A stretch of DNA of 23,341 bases from Purshia tridentata (lineage: Eukaryota; Streptophyta; Magnoliopsida; Rosales; Rosaceae): NCBI GenBank assembly GCA_003254885.1, contig QANT01001592.1, forward strand, positions 1-23,341, given 5' to 3'. A program made the translations under genes and the position numbers. Under the pieces are notes generated by a model that made no database searches, was not told the DNA's origin, and worked only from the letters and a program-made list of their open reading frames with translations. Below, piece by piece: positions 1 to 10,493 of the stretch (position 1 is its first letter; every line of letters begins with the position of its first letter).

Positions 1-320
1 TAGTTTTAATCAAATAAAAATTTGCATGTGTAACACACGTTTAGCTTTTAGAAGATGGGTTAGCAGGTTAACATAGTAATTAACTACTAAAATTGCATTG
101 GTTGGTACTTGGTAATGACAAATTTATTAGAAAAAGACTTGGGAGAGACAAGGCCCATTGTCAACGCTTCCTCTAGAGGATTTGGTAATAATTGAATCAA
201 CCTACCTAAGTAAAACCTTAATTACTTATATTAAATGTGGACCTAAAATGGTACGACTTGATCGATTGGTTTGTCTTTGCTAGCTCAACCCTGTAGATCA
301 GTACTTCAGGATCAGTACTT
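1..320. other. Upstream non-coding sequence
   Basis: AT-rich sequence without a convincing reading frame. It lies upstream of the channel locus and probably forms its distal promoter or intergenic space. A direct pair of GATCAGTACTT copies lies near 297-320. Confidence 0.5.
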
Positions 321-341
321 GGTTGACTTACTTGGTTGACT
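321..341 (+). promoter_or_regulatory. Tandem W-box pair
   Basis: Two TTGACT cores (323-328 and 336-341) sit in a directly repeated 13-bp unit, ACTTGGTTGACTT. TTGAC[CT] is the WRKY-binding W-box, and clustered copies are typical of stress or defence promoters. They lie about 230 bp upstream of the TATA box. The motif is short, so function is inferred. Confidence 0.4.
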
Positions 342-566
342 TATGTCTCACCACAACGATATAGCTTTAGGTGTGGACAACTCGGAACAGAAAATTAAGG
401 TTAATTTTTATATATAACTTTAATTTGAAAAGGTCTTGGTCAGTACCTACCCAAAATAAAATAGAAGGTCTTGGTCAGTCCACTTGCGAATGATTAAGTT
501 TCACGTTACCCCTTTTTACATAGATTAATTCCACGAACTTGCCTAATTATTTGTAACAAAAAAGTC

Positions 567-574
567 TATAAAAG
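567..574 (+). promoter_or_regulatory. TATA box of the channel locus
   Basis: TATAAAAG within TCTATAAAAGGGA is a good plant TATA box. It predicts a transcription start near 597-605, which gives a leader of about 330 bases to the ATG at 936. A TTTCAG at about 818-823 could be the acceptor of a leader intron whose donor is the GTGACT at 639. Confidence 0.5.
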
Positions 575-597
575 GGATCAAATTTGAAGAATCAATT

Positions 598-638
598 ATG
601 ATTAACTCGCACGATGAGGAAGTCCACATTGAACTAAG
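598..638 (+). other. Candidate duplicate or alternative first exon
   Basis: ATG at 598 opens a 14-residue reading frame ending in ATTGAACTAAG followed by the donor GTGACT at 639. The accepted first exon ends ATTCAACTAAG followed by GTTAGT at 983. The two differ by one base over the last 11 exonic bases, both break in phase 2, and both encode an acidic stretch ending I-[EQ]-L-R. Either could therefore splice in frame to the exon at 1094. Against use as a coding exon, the ATG is only about 30 bp after the TATA box and would have almost no leader. It may be a relic first exon or simply 5' UTR. Confidence 0.35.
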
Positions 639-1901
639 GTGACTTCTCTCTGCCTCCAAATATTCATTTTTATTCTTTTCCCTTTGTGATTGCATTCATT
701 TTTAGAATTTTTATTTTTTATGATCATAAAAGAATTTTTTATGAATCAGTCTTAATTACTCCGAGTCAATAATCACAAATTAAATTGTGGGTGTCATTGC
801 AGTACTAATGATCTTTGTTTCAGGATCATCTTTCAGAAAATTGTGGTTCTCAAAGATTAGTTTTGCTCATCTATTAATATCTTAGGATCACATCCTTCCA
901 GTCTCCAACAAAAAAAGAACAAAAAAGCAGAAATCATGAGAACTACCCAAGATGAAATGGAAGACAATGATATTCAACTAAGGTTAGTTAACTAATTCTC
1001 CTTGATCTTACTCATTAAGCTTTTAGGTTTAGGTTTTAATTAGAAAGATAATTATAAGACGTGGTGGTCTGATTGCATGCATTTTGCCAACAGTATTGTG
1101 AACCATGATAGTTACGGATTAAGAAGCTATGAGGGTACCAACCGCAGCTCGGAGAAATTTGGCCCTCTAGGACTTGAAGAAACAGAAGATGCTGAAACGA
1201 AACCAGAACACTTTCATGGAAGGGTTGCTGCATGGTGGAACTGGAATACGGTGTTTGTAACTATATGTGTGCTAGCAGTGTAAATGGATCCCTTGTTTTT
1301 TTACATTCCAATCATCGATAGGGAAAGAAAGTGCCTTAACATGCACAAAGGCTTGAAGAACGTAGCTCTCATTCTCCGATCACTCACGGATGTCACTTTC
1401 ATAGTTCATATCATAAATCAAATTTGTGAAGCTCATAAAAATTCTAAAGACTCTGAGTCTAAGGAGATCCAAGTCCAACCAGGAGAAGAAAGCCCAATTC
1501 AAAAGACAGGTTGTGCTTCTCAATACCTGCGGGTAGAAAAACAAGGCACAAAGTCAGTTGGGGAGTCGAAAATTTATGATGTATTTGAATATGTTGATGG
1601 AGTAGTTGAGCAGTTGTCATGGCGCTCATTTGTGACTGACATTCTCTGTGTTCTTCCCATCCCACAAGTAAGACCAAATTAAGAATTAATTATTTGTGTT
1701 TAATCCATTAACTAATTAATTAGCTAATGAACTTCTGATCGAGTTCTAACCCATGTTTACCATTAATGTTTGTTTTGTTCAGGTGCTCTTGGTTGTTGTC
1801 TTTTTCAAAATGAAAGGCTCTAACTATTTGGAATATAGAAAGCTTCTGACTTTCTTTCTTCTCACTCAATATGTGGCAAGGGTGTTTTGAATTTACCTCT
1901 C

Positions 1902-2450
1902 ATCTAAAAAACTTACAAAGAGTTATGGAATATGGCTGAAAGGGTTATTTAATTTCTTTTTATATATCCTTGCCAGTCACGTAAGTTTTACTTCTCTTGT
2001 TAATTTTATTTTCTTTTGATACTCCTACTAATTTTATTTTAATCTTTAATTTAGTAACTAATGTTAGACTAGTTTTCTTTGAAAATTTAATAGACTTAAC
2101 TACAATAAGGATTTAAGTTTACATGTACGTAACCCCACAATTGGTATGTGCCATGTTTAAGTGCTTAATTTATTGATGGGGAAATAAGCAGAAATTAGAA
2201 TCTAAGAAACTTACAAAGAGTTATGGAATATGGCTAAAAGGGTTATTTAATTTCTTTTTATATATCCTTGCCAGTCATGTAAGTTTTACTTCTCTTGTTA
2301 ATTTTATTTTCTTTTGATACTACTACTAATTTTATTTTAATCTTTAATTTAGTAACTAATGTTAGACTAGTTTTCTTTGAAAATGTAATAGACTTAACTA
2401 CAATAAGGATTAATTTATTGATGGGGAAATAAGCAGAAATTAGATTTCAA
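1902..2450 (+). repeat. Tandem duplication of exon 3 end plus intron
   Basis: Copy 1 (1902-2199) and copy 2 (2200 to about 2450) align at an offset of 298 bp with about five substitutions over some 250 bp. Each includes the last ~70 bases of exon 3 and its donor (GTAAGT at 1981; a second GTAAGT at 2279). Copy 2 lacks about 50 bp present in copy 1 near 2112-2164, and a short TTAA lies at the deletion ends. The low divergence indicates a recent event. The second copy sits wholly inside intron 3 if the first donor is used. Confidence 0.9.
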
Positions 2451-2477
2451 GTTCTAATTGAAAAAACTAGCAAACGC

Positions 2478-2507
2478 TTTCTCTACTGCCCCAATTCAGT
2501 AGAGAAA
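2478..2507. repeat. Perfect 11-bp-arm hairpin in intron 3
   Basis: TTTCTCTACTG (2478-2488) is followed by an 8-base spacer and its exact reverse complement (2497-2507). It lies between the tandem duplication and exon 4. Confidence 0.7.
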
Positions 2508-3684
2508 AATTATGCGTATGGGCTAGCTTCATGTTTATTGGGCTATATATTTTCTAATAATTAAGAGCTACATATCTATAACCCTTACTTGCTAGCTACG
2601 GTTACACACAACGTACATTTCAATTTTTGTTGAAATACATCTCTCCACATGTACTTATCCTTAGTATCAATTCCTCTTGCTTAGATTCATTAACTTATCA
2701 AATTTTTTTTTTTTGAATAATTAGGTGCTCGGAGCTTTTTGGTATTTTTTCTCTATTCAAAGAGAGACATCATGCTGGCATCGAAACTACGATAATAGTA
2801 CCTTTTTTTGTGATAACTACAATGAAATAGAGATGGAGCAAATTAGTAAAAATCTAGATATAAATTGCTCTGTAACTTATTTTCCAAACAATGAAGAGCC
2901 GAAATTTGACTTTGGAATATTTCTTGATTCCCTTAAGTCTGGAAACACATTATCAACAAAATTTCCACAAAAGTTCACTTACTGTTTTTGGTGGGGTCTA
3001 CGAAATTTAAGGTTTGCATATAATAATATATAATATATTTACCGTATGATATTTTTTTTTCTGATTAGTAAATATAAATTACGTTGTATATTCTACTAGC
3101 TGATTAAAAAAAGTAAATATATAAGAAATCTTGAAAAACTTTTGCCATTGATTAATATCTCAATTTTTATTTGATAGTCCTTTGGTTAATGTTTTGCAGT
3201 AATTTTGGCACGAATTTGGAAACCAGTACCTATGTATGGGAAAACTTCTTTGCAATTTTAATTTCTATCATTGGCTTGCTACTATTTTTGTATCTCATTG
3301 GAAATGTGCAGGTTGGTATTAATTCATCAATCCTAGCCTTCGATATCTTTTTATTTTTTTCAATCATCAATCTTCCTTCAACTTGTTTGCATATACTAAT
3401 ATGTGCTGGTGAAATGTACTGCATGTAGACATTTATGTCGATGCAAGCTGAAAGATCGGAGGAGATAAGAGAAAAGATGAAAAAGAAAGCGAAAGATATA
3501 AACAAGTGGATGTTGACAAATCATGTGCCTTTGAAATTGAGGAATAAAATCAGGGAAGACATAGAACAAAAATTGGAACGAGACAAAGATGCGGATATTG
3601 AGAATCTATTCAACATTCTTCCCTTTGATACCAAAAAGAAGCTAAAACGTATTCTCTGCATGGATGCACTAAGCCAAGTATGTT

Positions 3685-3720
3685 ATCTCTCTCTCTCTCT
3701 CTCCATTTCTTTCTCTCTCT
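3685..3720. repeat. CT microsatellite in intron 6
   Basis: A (CT)n tract interrupted by CCATTTCTTT begins a few bases after the donor of the 87-bp intron 6 (3678-3764). It adds pyrimidine upstream of the acceptor TTATAG. Confidence 0.8.
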
Positions 3721-4419
3721 AGAAGTACATGTACATGACGTTGCATGCATGTATGTATTTATAGGTACCAAGGCTTGAAGGGAAGGATGAAAAAGTGTTG
3801 AAAATGATCTGCGACTATATGAGGCCAATGAAGTACCCGGAGCATAGCTTCGTTGCTAAAATTAATGATCCAGTGGATCGCATGATCTTCATTACAAAAG
3901 GCACTTTATGGATCTACTCATCTGCAGCTGGTACTGATGCTACTCAACAATTGCAAACAGCTGCTGTTGCTAATTCATCCCCAGCTCCATCATCATCAAT
4001 AATACAAAAGGCCGTTGAGGAAGGCCAATTTTATGGAGATGAAGAACTTCTGGGTTGGGTTTCACAAAGCGTAGCTAATTTCCAAACCCTTCCTATCTCC
4101 AAACAAAATGTCAAATGCCATTCGGACGTAGAAGGCTTTGCTCTCACCGCCAAAGACTTGCAAATTGTTGTGTCCAAGTGCAAATTCTTGTGGAATAAGT
4201 TGCCAGAGGCTGAGAATGAAGAGGCAAGTGGCGTCAAAACAAGAGAAAACCGTCGTCGCGACCGTGGTACCACCACATAAACCAATATGCCCAATTAGCT
4301 GCGCAATCGAGTCTGCTTGTAGTAATTACTTAATCATAGCTTAGTTTCTGTTGTTCGTTTTCTTCTCAAATATTTATAGCTATGTTGTGTTGTTTAGTGC
4401 TTTCAATTAATTAAGCATC

Positions 4420-4425
4420 AATAAA
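4420..4425 (+). terminator. Polyadenylation signal AATAAA
   Basis: A canonical AATAAA lies about 140 bases after the channel stop codon (4278-4280) in AT-rich 3' sequence. The position fits a plant near-upstream element; cleavage would follow near 4440. Confidence 0.45.
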
Positions 4426-4429
4426 CTCA

Positions 4430-6166
4430 GCCTTGATTCAATTTTACGGCCCATCCAACAACCGCAACGCACCTCCTGTAGACATGTCATACAATTGTAA
4501 TGAAAAACTTACATAATTCTAATTAAAAGATGAGACTTTACACATGTGAAAATCTTTATACGTTTGTAAAGAGTGGCATCATTGTTTGTTCACCAAGAAA
4601 AAGTTACAAAATGTATGCTGTTAGTGATGCTAAGATATTGGTCATGCACTAAAAAACCTAACAGCATTCTTAAAAAATATTACAAAAACTTGGTGAGATA
4701 ATTGCATGCTAAGATAATATTCATCCTTATTGTTGGAGGATTTGTGATCTGCTTTGGTGTCTTCTCCCTAGGATTGTCTTCGGTAGGGGTTTCTTGTTTC
4801 TTTTCGTGTCTTTGCTACAAATTGTTCCTCTCCTTTGTTGCAAATTTAGGTTTAAGGTATAACAATGTCACAGCAATGCAATCAAACAAAACCTTAAAAA
4901 AAAACAAGCAAAATTTTTAACTAAGGCATAAAAAACTACAGGAATCTTAAATTCTATAATTATGATATTTTTAATCATTATATTACATGTATGGCAAAAG
5001 TTAATTATCTTTATAGAGTACATGTATAAAAATTTGGAAGCCATTATTGTAGCAAAATAAATTTACAAAATGCAAAACTTTAAAACCCTAAAACAAGATC
5101 AATTCATTCTGCATTAGAAAAGAGTTTAGGAAAAGAGTGAAAACAAAATTAATATAGAAAAATTCGAAAGAATGAGGATGAAATCGAAAAAAGGAAACTA
5201 TTCCAATTTAGAGAAGCTTATATAACAGGAGAAGTTCAACTATCCTAAAAAATGAATTGAAATACCGGATTTCATAATAAACCAAGGAAAGTAAGGTGAA
5301 GAGAGATAATGAAAAATTGAACAAAGGTTAAACAAAAAGAGAGGTAGAATTGTACAAAAAGCCTAAAGGTAGAAAGGCATGTTAATTTCGACAAGAATGT
5401 GTGTAAAACCAAGACAACAGCACAAAACTTAGCTTGTGCTTAATAGGATAGAAAAGCGTGATTAAACAGTTTGAAGATCACGATTGTTAAACTAGGACAA
5501 CAACACCTATGAAAGATAGAATTTTTTGTTAAAAGTGCTGCAGGTAGTTATTTCAATGGACAAATATTTTATATAAAAATAGCTAACCACAACAACAATC
5601 AAATGGATGTTCAAAATAATAGTACAAAATGACACCTTCAATTGTAGCTCCTCAAAAGGCGATGACAAAGATAGCAAAAATATATCTAAACTGTACAAAC
5701 ACTTGAAAATTAGATCCAATTGAAATACTGGAAGAAACTAATGAATTCTATACTGATGCATCTTAAATGAATCAGCAATGGCTTTTTGGTGCTTAAATCA
5801 ACAATATTGGCTTTGATGGTTTCTTTCCTCCACAAATTCTGGGATGTTTTGGACTTTTGGTGTACTTAACTTTAAATGCCTCTATGGGGAAATTGTCAAG
5901 AGTTATCTAAGTAGGACAGGGTATGTGTCAACCAAATATGCAACAACAAAACTCAGCAAGTTCATCAATGAAAAATCTTCATAACTACAAAACTCATATT
6001 CCTCTCTTTATTTTTATTTTTTTTCTTCTCCACAACTCTTTTTTTTGTTTCAACTTCTAGGTCATCTTTCTTAGAAGCATTTACCACCAATTGGATGGTT
6101 GATTTATTGGTTGTGCATATTGGGTGGGAGAGAGAGGAAATCTGAAATTTGGGGAGAGAAAAAAAG

Positions 6167-6168
<2 letters not shown>
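4430..6168. other. Long stretch without a recognisable gene
   Basis: AT-rich sequence with only short spurious open frames on both strands. No transposase, reverse transcriptase or host protein motif was recognised. The part from about 5990 to 6168 becomes pyrimidine- then purine-rich and leads into a GA microsatellite, as at some element ends or promoters, but no boundary could be fixed. Confidence 0.5.

Positions 6169-6169
<1 letters not shown>

Positions 6170-6198
<29 letters not shown>
6170..6198. repeat. GA microsatellite
   Basis: An uninterrupted (GA)14 tract flanked by further purine-rich sequence (AAAAAAAGACG before, GAAGAAAGAGG after). Confidence 0.95.
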
Positions 6199-6201
<3 letters not shown>

Positions 6202-6454
6202 GAAAGAGGCTGAGTGAAAAATGGGAAATGAAATGGGAAGAGTTAATTGGTGAGCTATAAAATAAAAGTTTAACTTTGTTTGAGGAGGCTAAATTTTTTT
6301 TTTTTTTTGTAATAATGAGGTATATTTAATAACATTTCCTATTTTTTGTTGTGGGCAATATTGACCATTCAATTAATGAAAATATAATTAATGAAGTAAA
6401 AAGATGAAAGGTAGGGAGTGTGAATAGCGCCTCTTTTATAATTTGAGTAGTTAT

Positions 6455-7297
6455 ATTTTTATCCCTCAGTCTAATTATTTCACCAATATTTTAATGCAAA
6501 AAATAATAGTAAATCTATCATTTTGTAAAATAACCTCTAAGTCAACTAAAAAAAAAAAGAAATAAATATACTACTTTATCCACGTACCGCTCTCTACTTA
6601 CACACCTCCTTACAACAACTTCATAAATCTTAAAAAACTTTCTCTTCTTTTCTCAATATCATTATTTCAAACACAACTACGAAACTATAATATTTTTAAA
6701 ATAATAAACGTAATAAATAATTTGGAATTGAGGTTATCAAACTGATGAGGAATATGTGGAATTTCATACAAATTCTACCGTTTAGTTAAGTGATTTTTAA
6801 TCTCACGCTGGGGGAAGAGCATATCATTGCTTCTAATATTCTCTTCCACATGCCCTTTTCATTCACATCCACCCCTATAACCTCTTTCTCAATTTTATTT
6901 TTTTTTGCCATGGTTTCAAAAGTTGTTAATGACCAAATAGGTCTTGAACTGGTCCATATTTCCCTACTCTCTTATATTTTTCAAAGACTCGGACATATGC
7001 TGGAGTCAAATAGTATAATCACTCTTGATGCTAATATTTAACTAGGCATGTCAGCATTTTGAGGTACCTTTTGTAAAACATGAGATTTTGATCAATGATG
7101 TCACATATAATTGGAGTGATTTTGGAATAAAGAAAGTAAGAAAAAAATTGGGTTGGTGAAATAATAGTTATGGGGGGTGGAAAGAGTGTTTATTGAGTAG
7201 ATGTTTTAGTTAATAAATTAAAGAGTATTATAAGAATAATGAGGGGTGTGACGAGTGTTTTAATATTTTTTTCAAATTTAATGAGGGATCTAAAAAT
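6455..7297. mobile_element. Candidate 0.84-kb terminal-inverted-repeat element
   Basis: The left end ATTTTTATCCCTCA (6455 on) matches the reverse complement of the right end, ATTTTTAGATCCCTCA (ending 7297), and similarity continues about 40 bp as gapped AT-rich sequence ending AATATTTTAA. A direct repeat resembling CCTCTTTATAATTT flanks both sides (about 6430-6444 and 7317-7330), a possible but imperfect target duplication 10-20 bp outside the arms. No transposase is visible inside, so it would be non-autonomous. Boundaries are approximate, and AT-rich similarity could mislead. Confidence 0.4.
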
Positions 7298-7579
7298 AAG
7301 GTAGGTGAGAATATAACCTCTTTATAATTTAGTATTGTTATTTATGTATATTATGATGTCTCTTCTTGTAATTTATGTGCATAATTATGTTATGCATTTA
7401 CGTTAAGTTTTATTATCTTAATAAGGAAAAATATCTTCCAAATTGGTAAGGGGCGGCACCATACACCCAACACGATTCCATCCACACACAATGGGACGAG
7501 GATGAGAATAGTAAACTCAATCTAACATTGCACCATTGCCATTTCTAGATGAGTAGATGAGAGGTGGGTGAGGTAATGG

Positions 7580-7890
7580 GCATGTTTGACAATGTTTTTA
7601 GAAGGCTTAGAAGCGATTTCAAGTAGTGTTTAACAAAAAAGTTCAATGTGTTTTTAGATTATGAAAAGACTTACTAGTGTTTCCTGAGGAGGCACCTACT
7701 CAAAGAAGCGATTCAAAGTATATTACAAGAATCACTTTTTTTTTTTGAAAGCACTTGCATTTTGATTTTTTTAAAATTAAAAATACAAATCTATGTGCTT
7801 CTAACAAAAACCCAATAAAAGTGTTTTCAATAAAAATGCTACTAAATAAAAGCATTTTCTATAGAAGCACAATTAACATGTTCCGATAAA
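7580..7890. mobile_element. Degenerate MITE-like remnant
   Basis: The left part reads GCATGTTTGACAATG followed by AGAAG-rich sequence. The right part carries AAAGCATTTTCTATAGAAGC and GTGTTTTCAATAAAAATGC. The reverse complement of the right part loosely resembles the left. Repeated AGAAGC/GCTTCT words are typical of worn small DNA transposons in plants. No target duplication was found. Confidence 0.3.
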
Positions 7891-8009
7891 TGAAAATTGT
7901 GCTATATGTTTTCTATTTATGTTTTCAATACAATGCTATTAAATGGCTAATTGTGCTATTTTCTCTTTTGTGATGTTAAAGAGACAGTAGTGCTACTAAA
8001 TATACTAGA

Positions 8010-8215
8010 AGTGGCAATTTTTCACACGATATGACAACATGTTTCGAACCTAACATGAAATTAGCGGGTTTGGGTTGACAATTTTTTGACACGAATGCAA
8101 ATATAACACGACACACTGAAAATGAATAATTAATGAATCAAACATGTGTGACAAAATAAACATGTTTAACTAGTTGTTTGACTCAAAATCTCAATAGCCA
8201 TGTGTCAATTAGGCC
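8010..8215. repeat. Degenerate interspersed repeat
   Basis: Contains GAAATTAGCGGGTTTGGGTT, GACACGAATGCAAATATAAC and ACACGACACA, words I associate with a common plant dispersed repeat rich in CGACACGAA and GCGGGTT. Ends and class cannot be set from this copy. Confidence 0.3.
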
Positions 8216-8737
8216 GCAGATCGAGGAAACGATGTCCTTCAAATTTGTGTTGGGGAGTGCCAGTACTCGGCCAAAGGCTGAGCGTACAAAGAATGTGATT
8301 GCACAAAACTAACTTCCAATCAAGCGACTGTGGACCAAGGAAGTAACACCTTTCGGTCGTTGAGGTTCAACTGCCTTGTCTGCAAGGACTTAGGGTAGTG
8401 CAGCATGGTTTGAAGTGATGGTGATGCAATGGGTGAATGTGAAAGTGCGAGTGATGGGTGCAAAATCAAAATCTCAAACAAAACAATTAACTGTAAAAAT
8501 AATATAAAAACATGAATGATTTTCAAAATTAATTGAAACAGAATGAGTATGGACCTAAAACATATAATCTAACTACTTTAATCTAAGAAAGCAATAAGAT
8601 AATAATAAACTTGCTTATTAGAATAATTAAATTGCAAGAAAATAAATTGAAAGTAATAATGTTGATATAGTTTGGGAATTAAATCCAAACTCTCACCGTC
8701 AAGGCAACAAGTAATAAATTTGATGAAAGTAAACCGT
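8216..8737. other. Unassigned sequence next to the copia fragment
   Basis: Contains a somewhat GC-richer part (8216-8460) and an AT-rich part. ACCGTCAAGGCAACA (8696 on) recurs as ACCGTCTAGGCAACA (8731 on) at the truncation point of the copia frame. No copy of the element's LTR is found here, so the 3' part of the element is missing. It may be a fragment of another element. Confidence 0.35.
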
Positions 8738-10045
8738 CTAGGCAACAGAAGCATTGTGTATATTCTTATTGATCACATGTGAAAGTACATTGAGTTTAAA
8801 GAGCCCTTCAGCCAAGTAGCCCTTTCCAACGAACATCCCACCCTTGGTGAGTACAAACTTATCAGATTCAAAGGTTAATTTAAAACCTTTGTTACTTAAC
8901 AAAACACCGGAAACTAAGTTCTTTCTAATCTCAGGAACATGAAGGACATTAAGGAGAGTGAGTTCCTTTCCGGAAGTGAACTTGAGAACCACTTTTCCTA
9001 TTCCTTTAATGGTTGATGTAGATGCATTTCCCATGAACAACTTATCTCCACCATTGATAGGTTGATATGTGGAGAACAGATTTTTCTCTCCACATATGTG
9101 CCTTGTAGCACCTGTATCCATCCACCAATCATTATGATCATTGACCATATTGGTCTCAGAGACAACTGTAACCAAGTTATCTTCAACAACATTTGCTTGA
9201 GTGTTCTTGGTAGATTGGCTTTGATCCTTTCAGTGGTAGCAATCTTGTGCCCTATGTCCAGCTTTTCCGCACACCCAACAACTTCCTTTGATTTTGAAGT
9301 TCTTTCCTTTTGGTGCTAGCCTTTGTGTCATGTCATTCTTCTTGCCTTTAAATTTCTGATTTCTAGGCTTTGGCTTGAAAGTTCCTTCCTCGACTACATT
9401 AGCCTTGGCTTCATAAGGAGAAGTATCATTCTTCTCATTTTTCTGGTTTTCCTCTTCAACACGAAGCTTGAGAACCAAATCCTCCAGCGACATCTCTTTA
9501 GTTAGATGCCTAAGATAGATCTTGAAATCTTTCCAAGAAGGTGGCAATTTTTCAATAATTGAACCAACTTGATATTTTTCACAGAGATCCATCCCATCAA
9601 CATACAACTCATGCATGATGATTTGGAGTTCTTCTACTTGATTCACAACGGGCTTGGAGTCCACCATTTTGTAGTTCATAAATTTGCCAATGACAAATTT
9701 ACTAGAACTAGCCTTTTGAGAAAGATACTTCTTCTCCAGTGACTCCCACAATTCTTTGGCAGTACTAAATGATGAGTAAAAATCATATAGTGTGTCATCT
9801 AGCCCATTTAGGATGTAATTTATGCAGAGAAACTCACTATGAGTCCATGCATCTATTGCACTCAATGTTTCTGCAGGAATTGGATCCTCAGTAGAAGTAG
9901 GCTTCTCTTCCTTGACCACTTTTGCCAAGTTCAACGTTGTCAAATAGAAAAGCATTTTCTGTTGCCAACGTTTGAAGTCAATGCCTCTAAACTTCTCAGG
10001 TTTCTCAGCTTGAGAGGATTTGATGCCATTTCCCACTTGTTCCAT
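8738..10045 (-). pseudogene. Copia gag-protease reading frame, one in-frame stop
   Basis: The ATG is at 10045; a longer frame from 10051 would need a TTG start. The frame runs as Gag (capsid-like region with FRGIDFKRWQQKM near residue 20) to a CCHC zinc knuckle CWVCGKAGHRAQDC at about residues 256-269. A TGA at 9230-9232 follows, and the same frame then continues without other stops into the aspartic protease core [12 protein letters not shown] (9107-9118 codes DTGA) and on to [12 protein letters not shown], a typical pre-integrase motif. Plant copia Gag-Pol is normally one open frame, so the TGA is probably a mutation rather than programmed. The frame ends at TAG 8738-8740, where homology stops before the expected integrase zinc site. 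Confidence 0.85.
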
Positions 10046-10474
10046 GTTCAAATATCTGTCTTAATTGTTGGATATGGAACAAGTTTAGGATTGCAAACAC
10101 AATATATAAATAAAAACACCGAAGATTTTCAATAATATTACTCAATGTATAAATTCACAAATATAACAATTTAAATACAATTACAAAAATATAAACTTTA
10201 ACTCAATCTATTGCAGAATAATATAAAAGAAAGTAGATAGAGGCTTGCCTTAGCAATGTCTTAAGACAAATATTTCACCCCTACTCTTGTGCTTGTAGTT
10301 TCAGATGGGTGTCCGTCCCTCGGATACAACTATCTAATTCAAAGTAGAGCACTCAAACTTTGAATTCTAGCGAACTTGTGTGTTTATTCTCTCAAGTATT
10401 AGATAACTCTAATCTTCTTTAAGAACTAACAATACTCAACTTAATTCTATTTCTAAGTGCCATGTGAAGATGTT

Positions 10475-10482
10475 TATTTATA
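10475..10482 (-). promoter_or_regulatory. TATA box of the copia LTR
   Basis: The minus strand reads TATAAATA, separating the repeat-rich U3 (10483-10739) from the presumed R-U5 part (10066 to about 10450). Confidence 0.6.
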
Positions 10483-10493
10483 GGGATTGGAAG

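Larger units (their letters stand above)
936..4280 (+). pseudogene. Cyclic nucleotide-gated channel (CNGC-type), two in-frame stops
   Basis: Plant CNGCs are plasma-membrane, non-selective (often calcium-permeable) cation channels with six membrane segments, a pore loop and a cytosolic cyclic-nucleotide/calmodulin module. Exons by GT-AG sites: 936-982, 1094-1667, 1783-1980, 2725-3011, 3200-3311, 3429-3677, 3765-4280. Phases agree throughout and total 661 codons. Landmarks are the S1 end DPLFFYIPIID (1284 on), S2 ALILRSLTDV, the S3 end DILCVLPIPQ, S5 LGAFWYFFSI, pore YCFWWGLRNL with filter GTNL, S6 to IGNVQ, C-linker, and the cyclic-nucleotide phosphate cassette FYGDEELL (about 4030-4053). TAA at 1281-1283 (codon 79, in S1) and TGA at 1888-1890 (codon 243, an expected S4 arginine; CGA to TGA) break the frame. 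The tail is short: the usual IQ/calmodulin region after the binding domain is absent. ATG directly follows the TAA, so re-initiation is conceivable, but the second stop would still end it. Family call is strong; non-functionality is inferred. Confidence 0.85.

Noticed and set aside
1281..1286. Functional protein from the ATG directly after the TAA
   Set aside because: The second in-frame stop at 1888-1890 would still end it before the pore, and the first segment would be lost.
3230..4294. Minus-strand open frames across the channel exons
   Set aside because: They are antisense shadows of well-supported + strand channel exons.
6790..7041. 83-codon + strand open frame
   Set aside because: It starts at a non-ATG codon inside the candidate inverted-repeat element and shows no motif.
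9062..10135. Several + strand open frames opposite the copia gag region
   Set aside because: They are shadows of the minus-strand gag-protease frame, which carries the zinc knuckle and DTGA motif.
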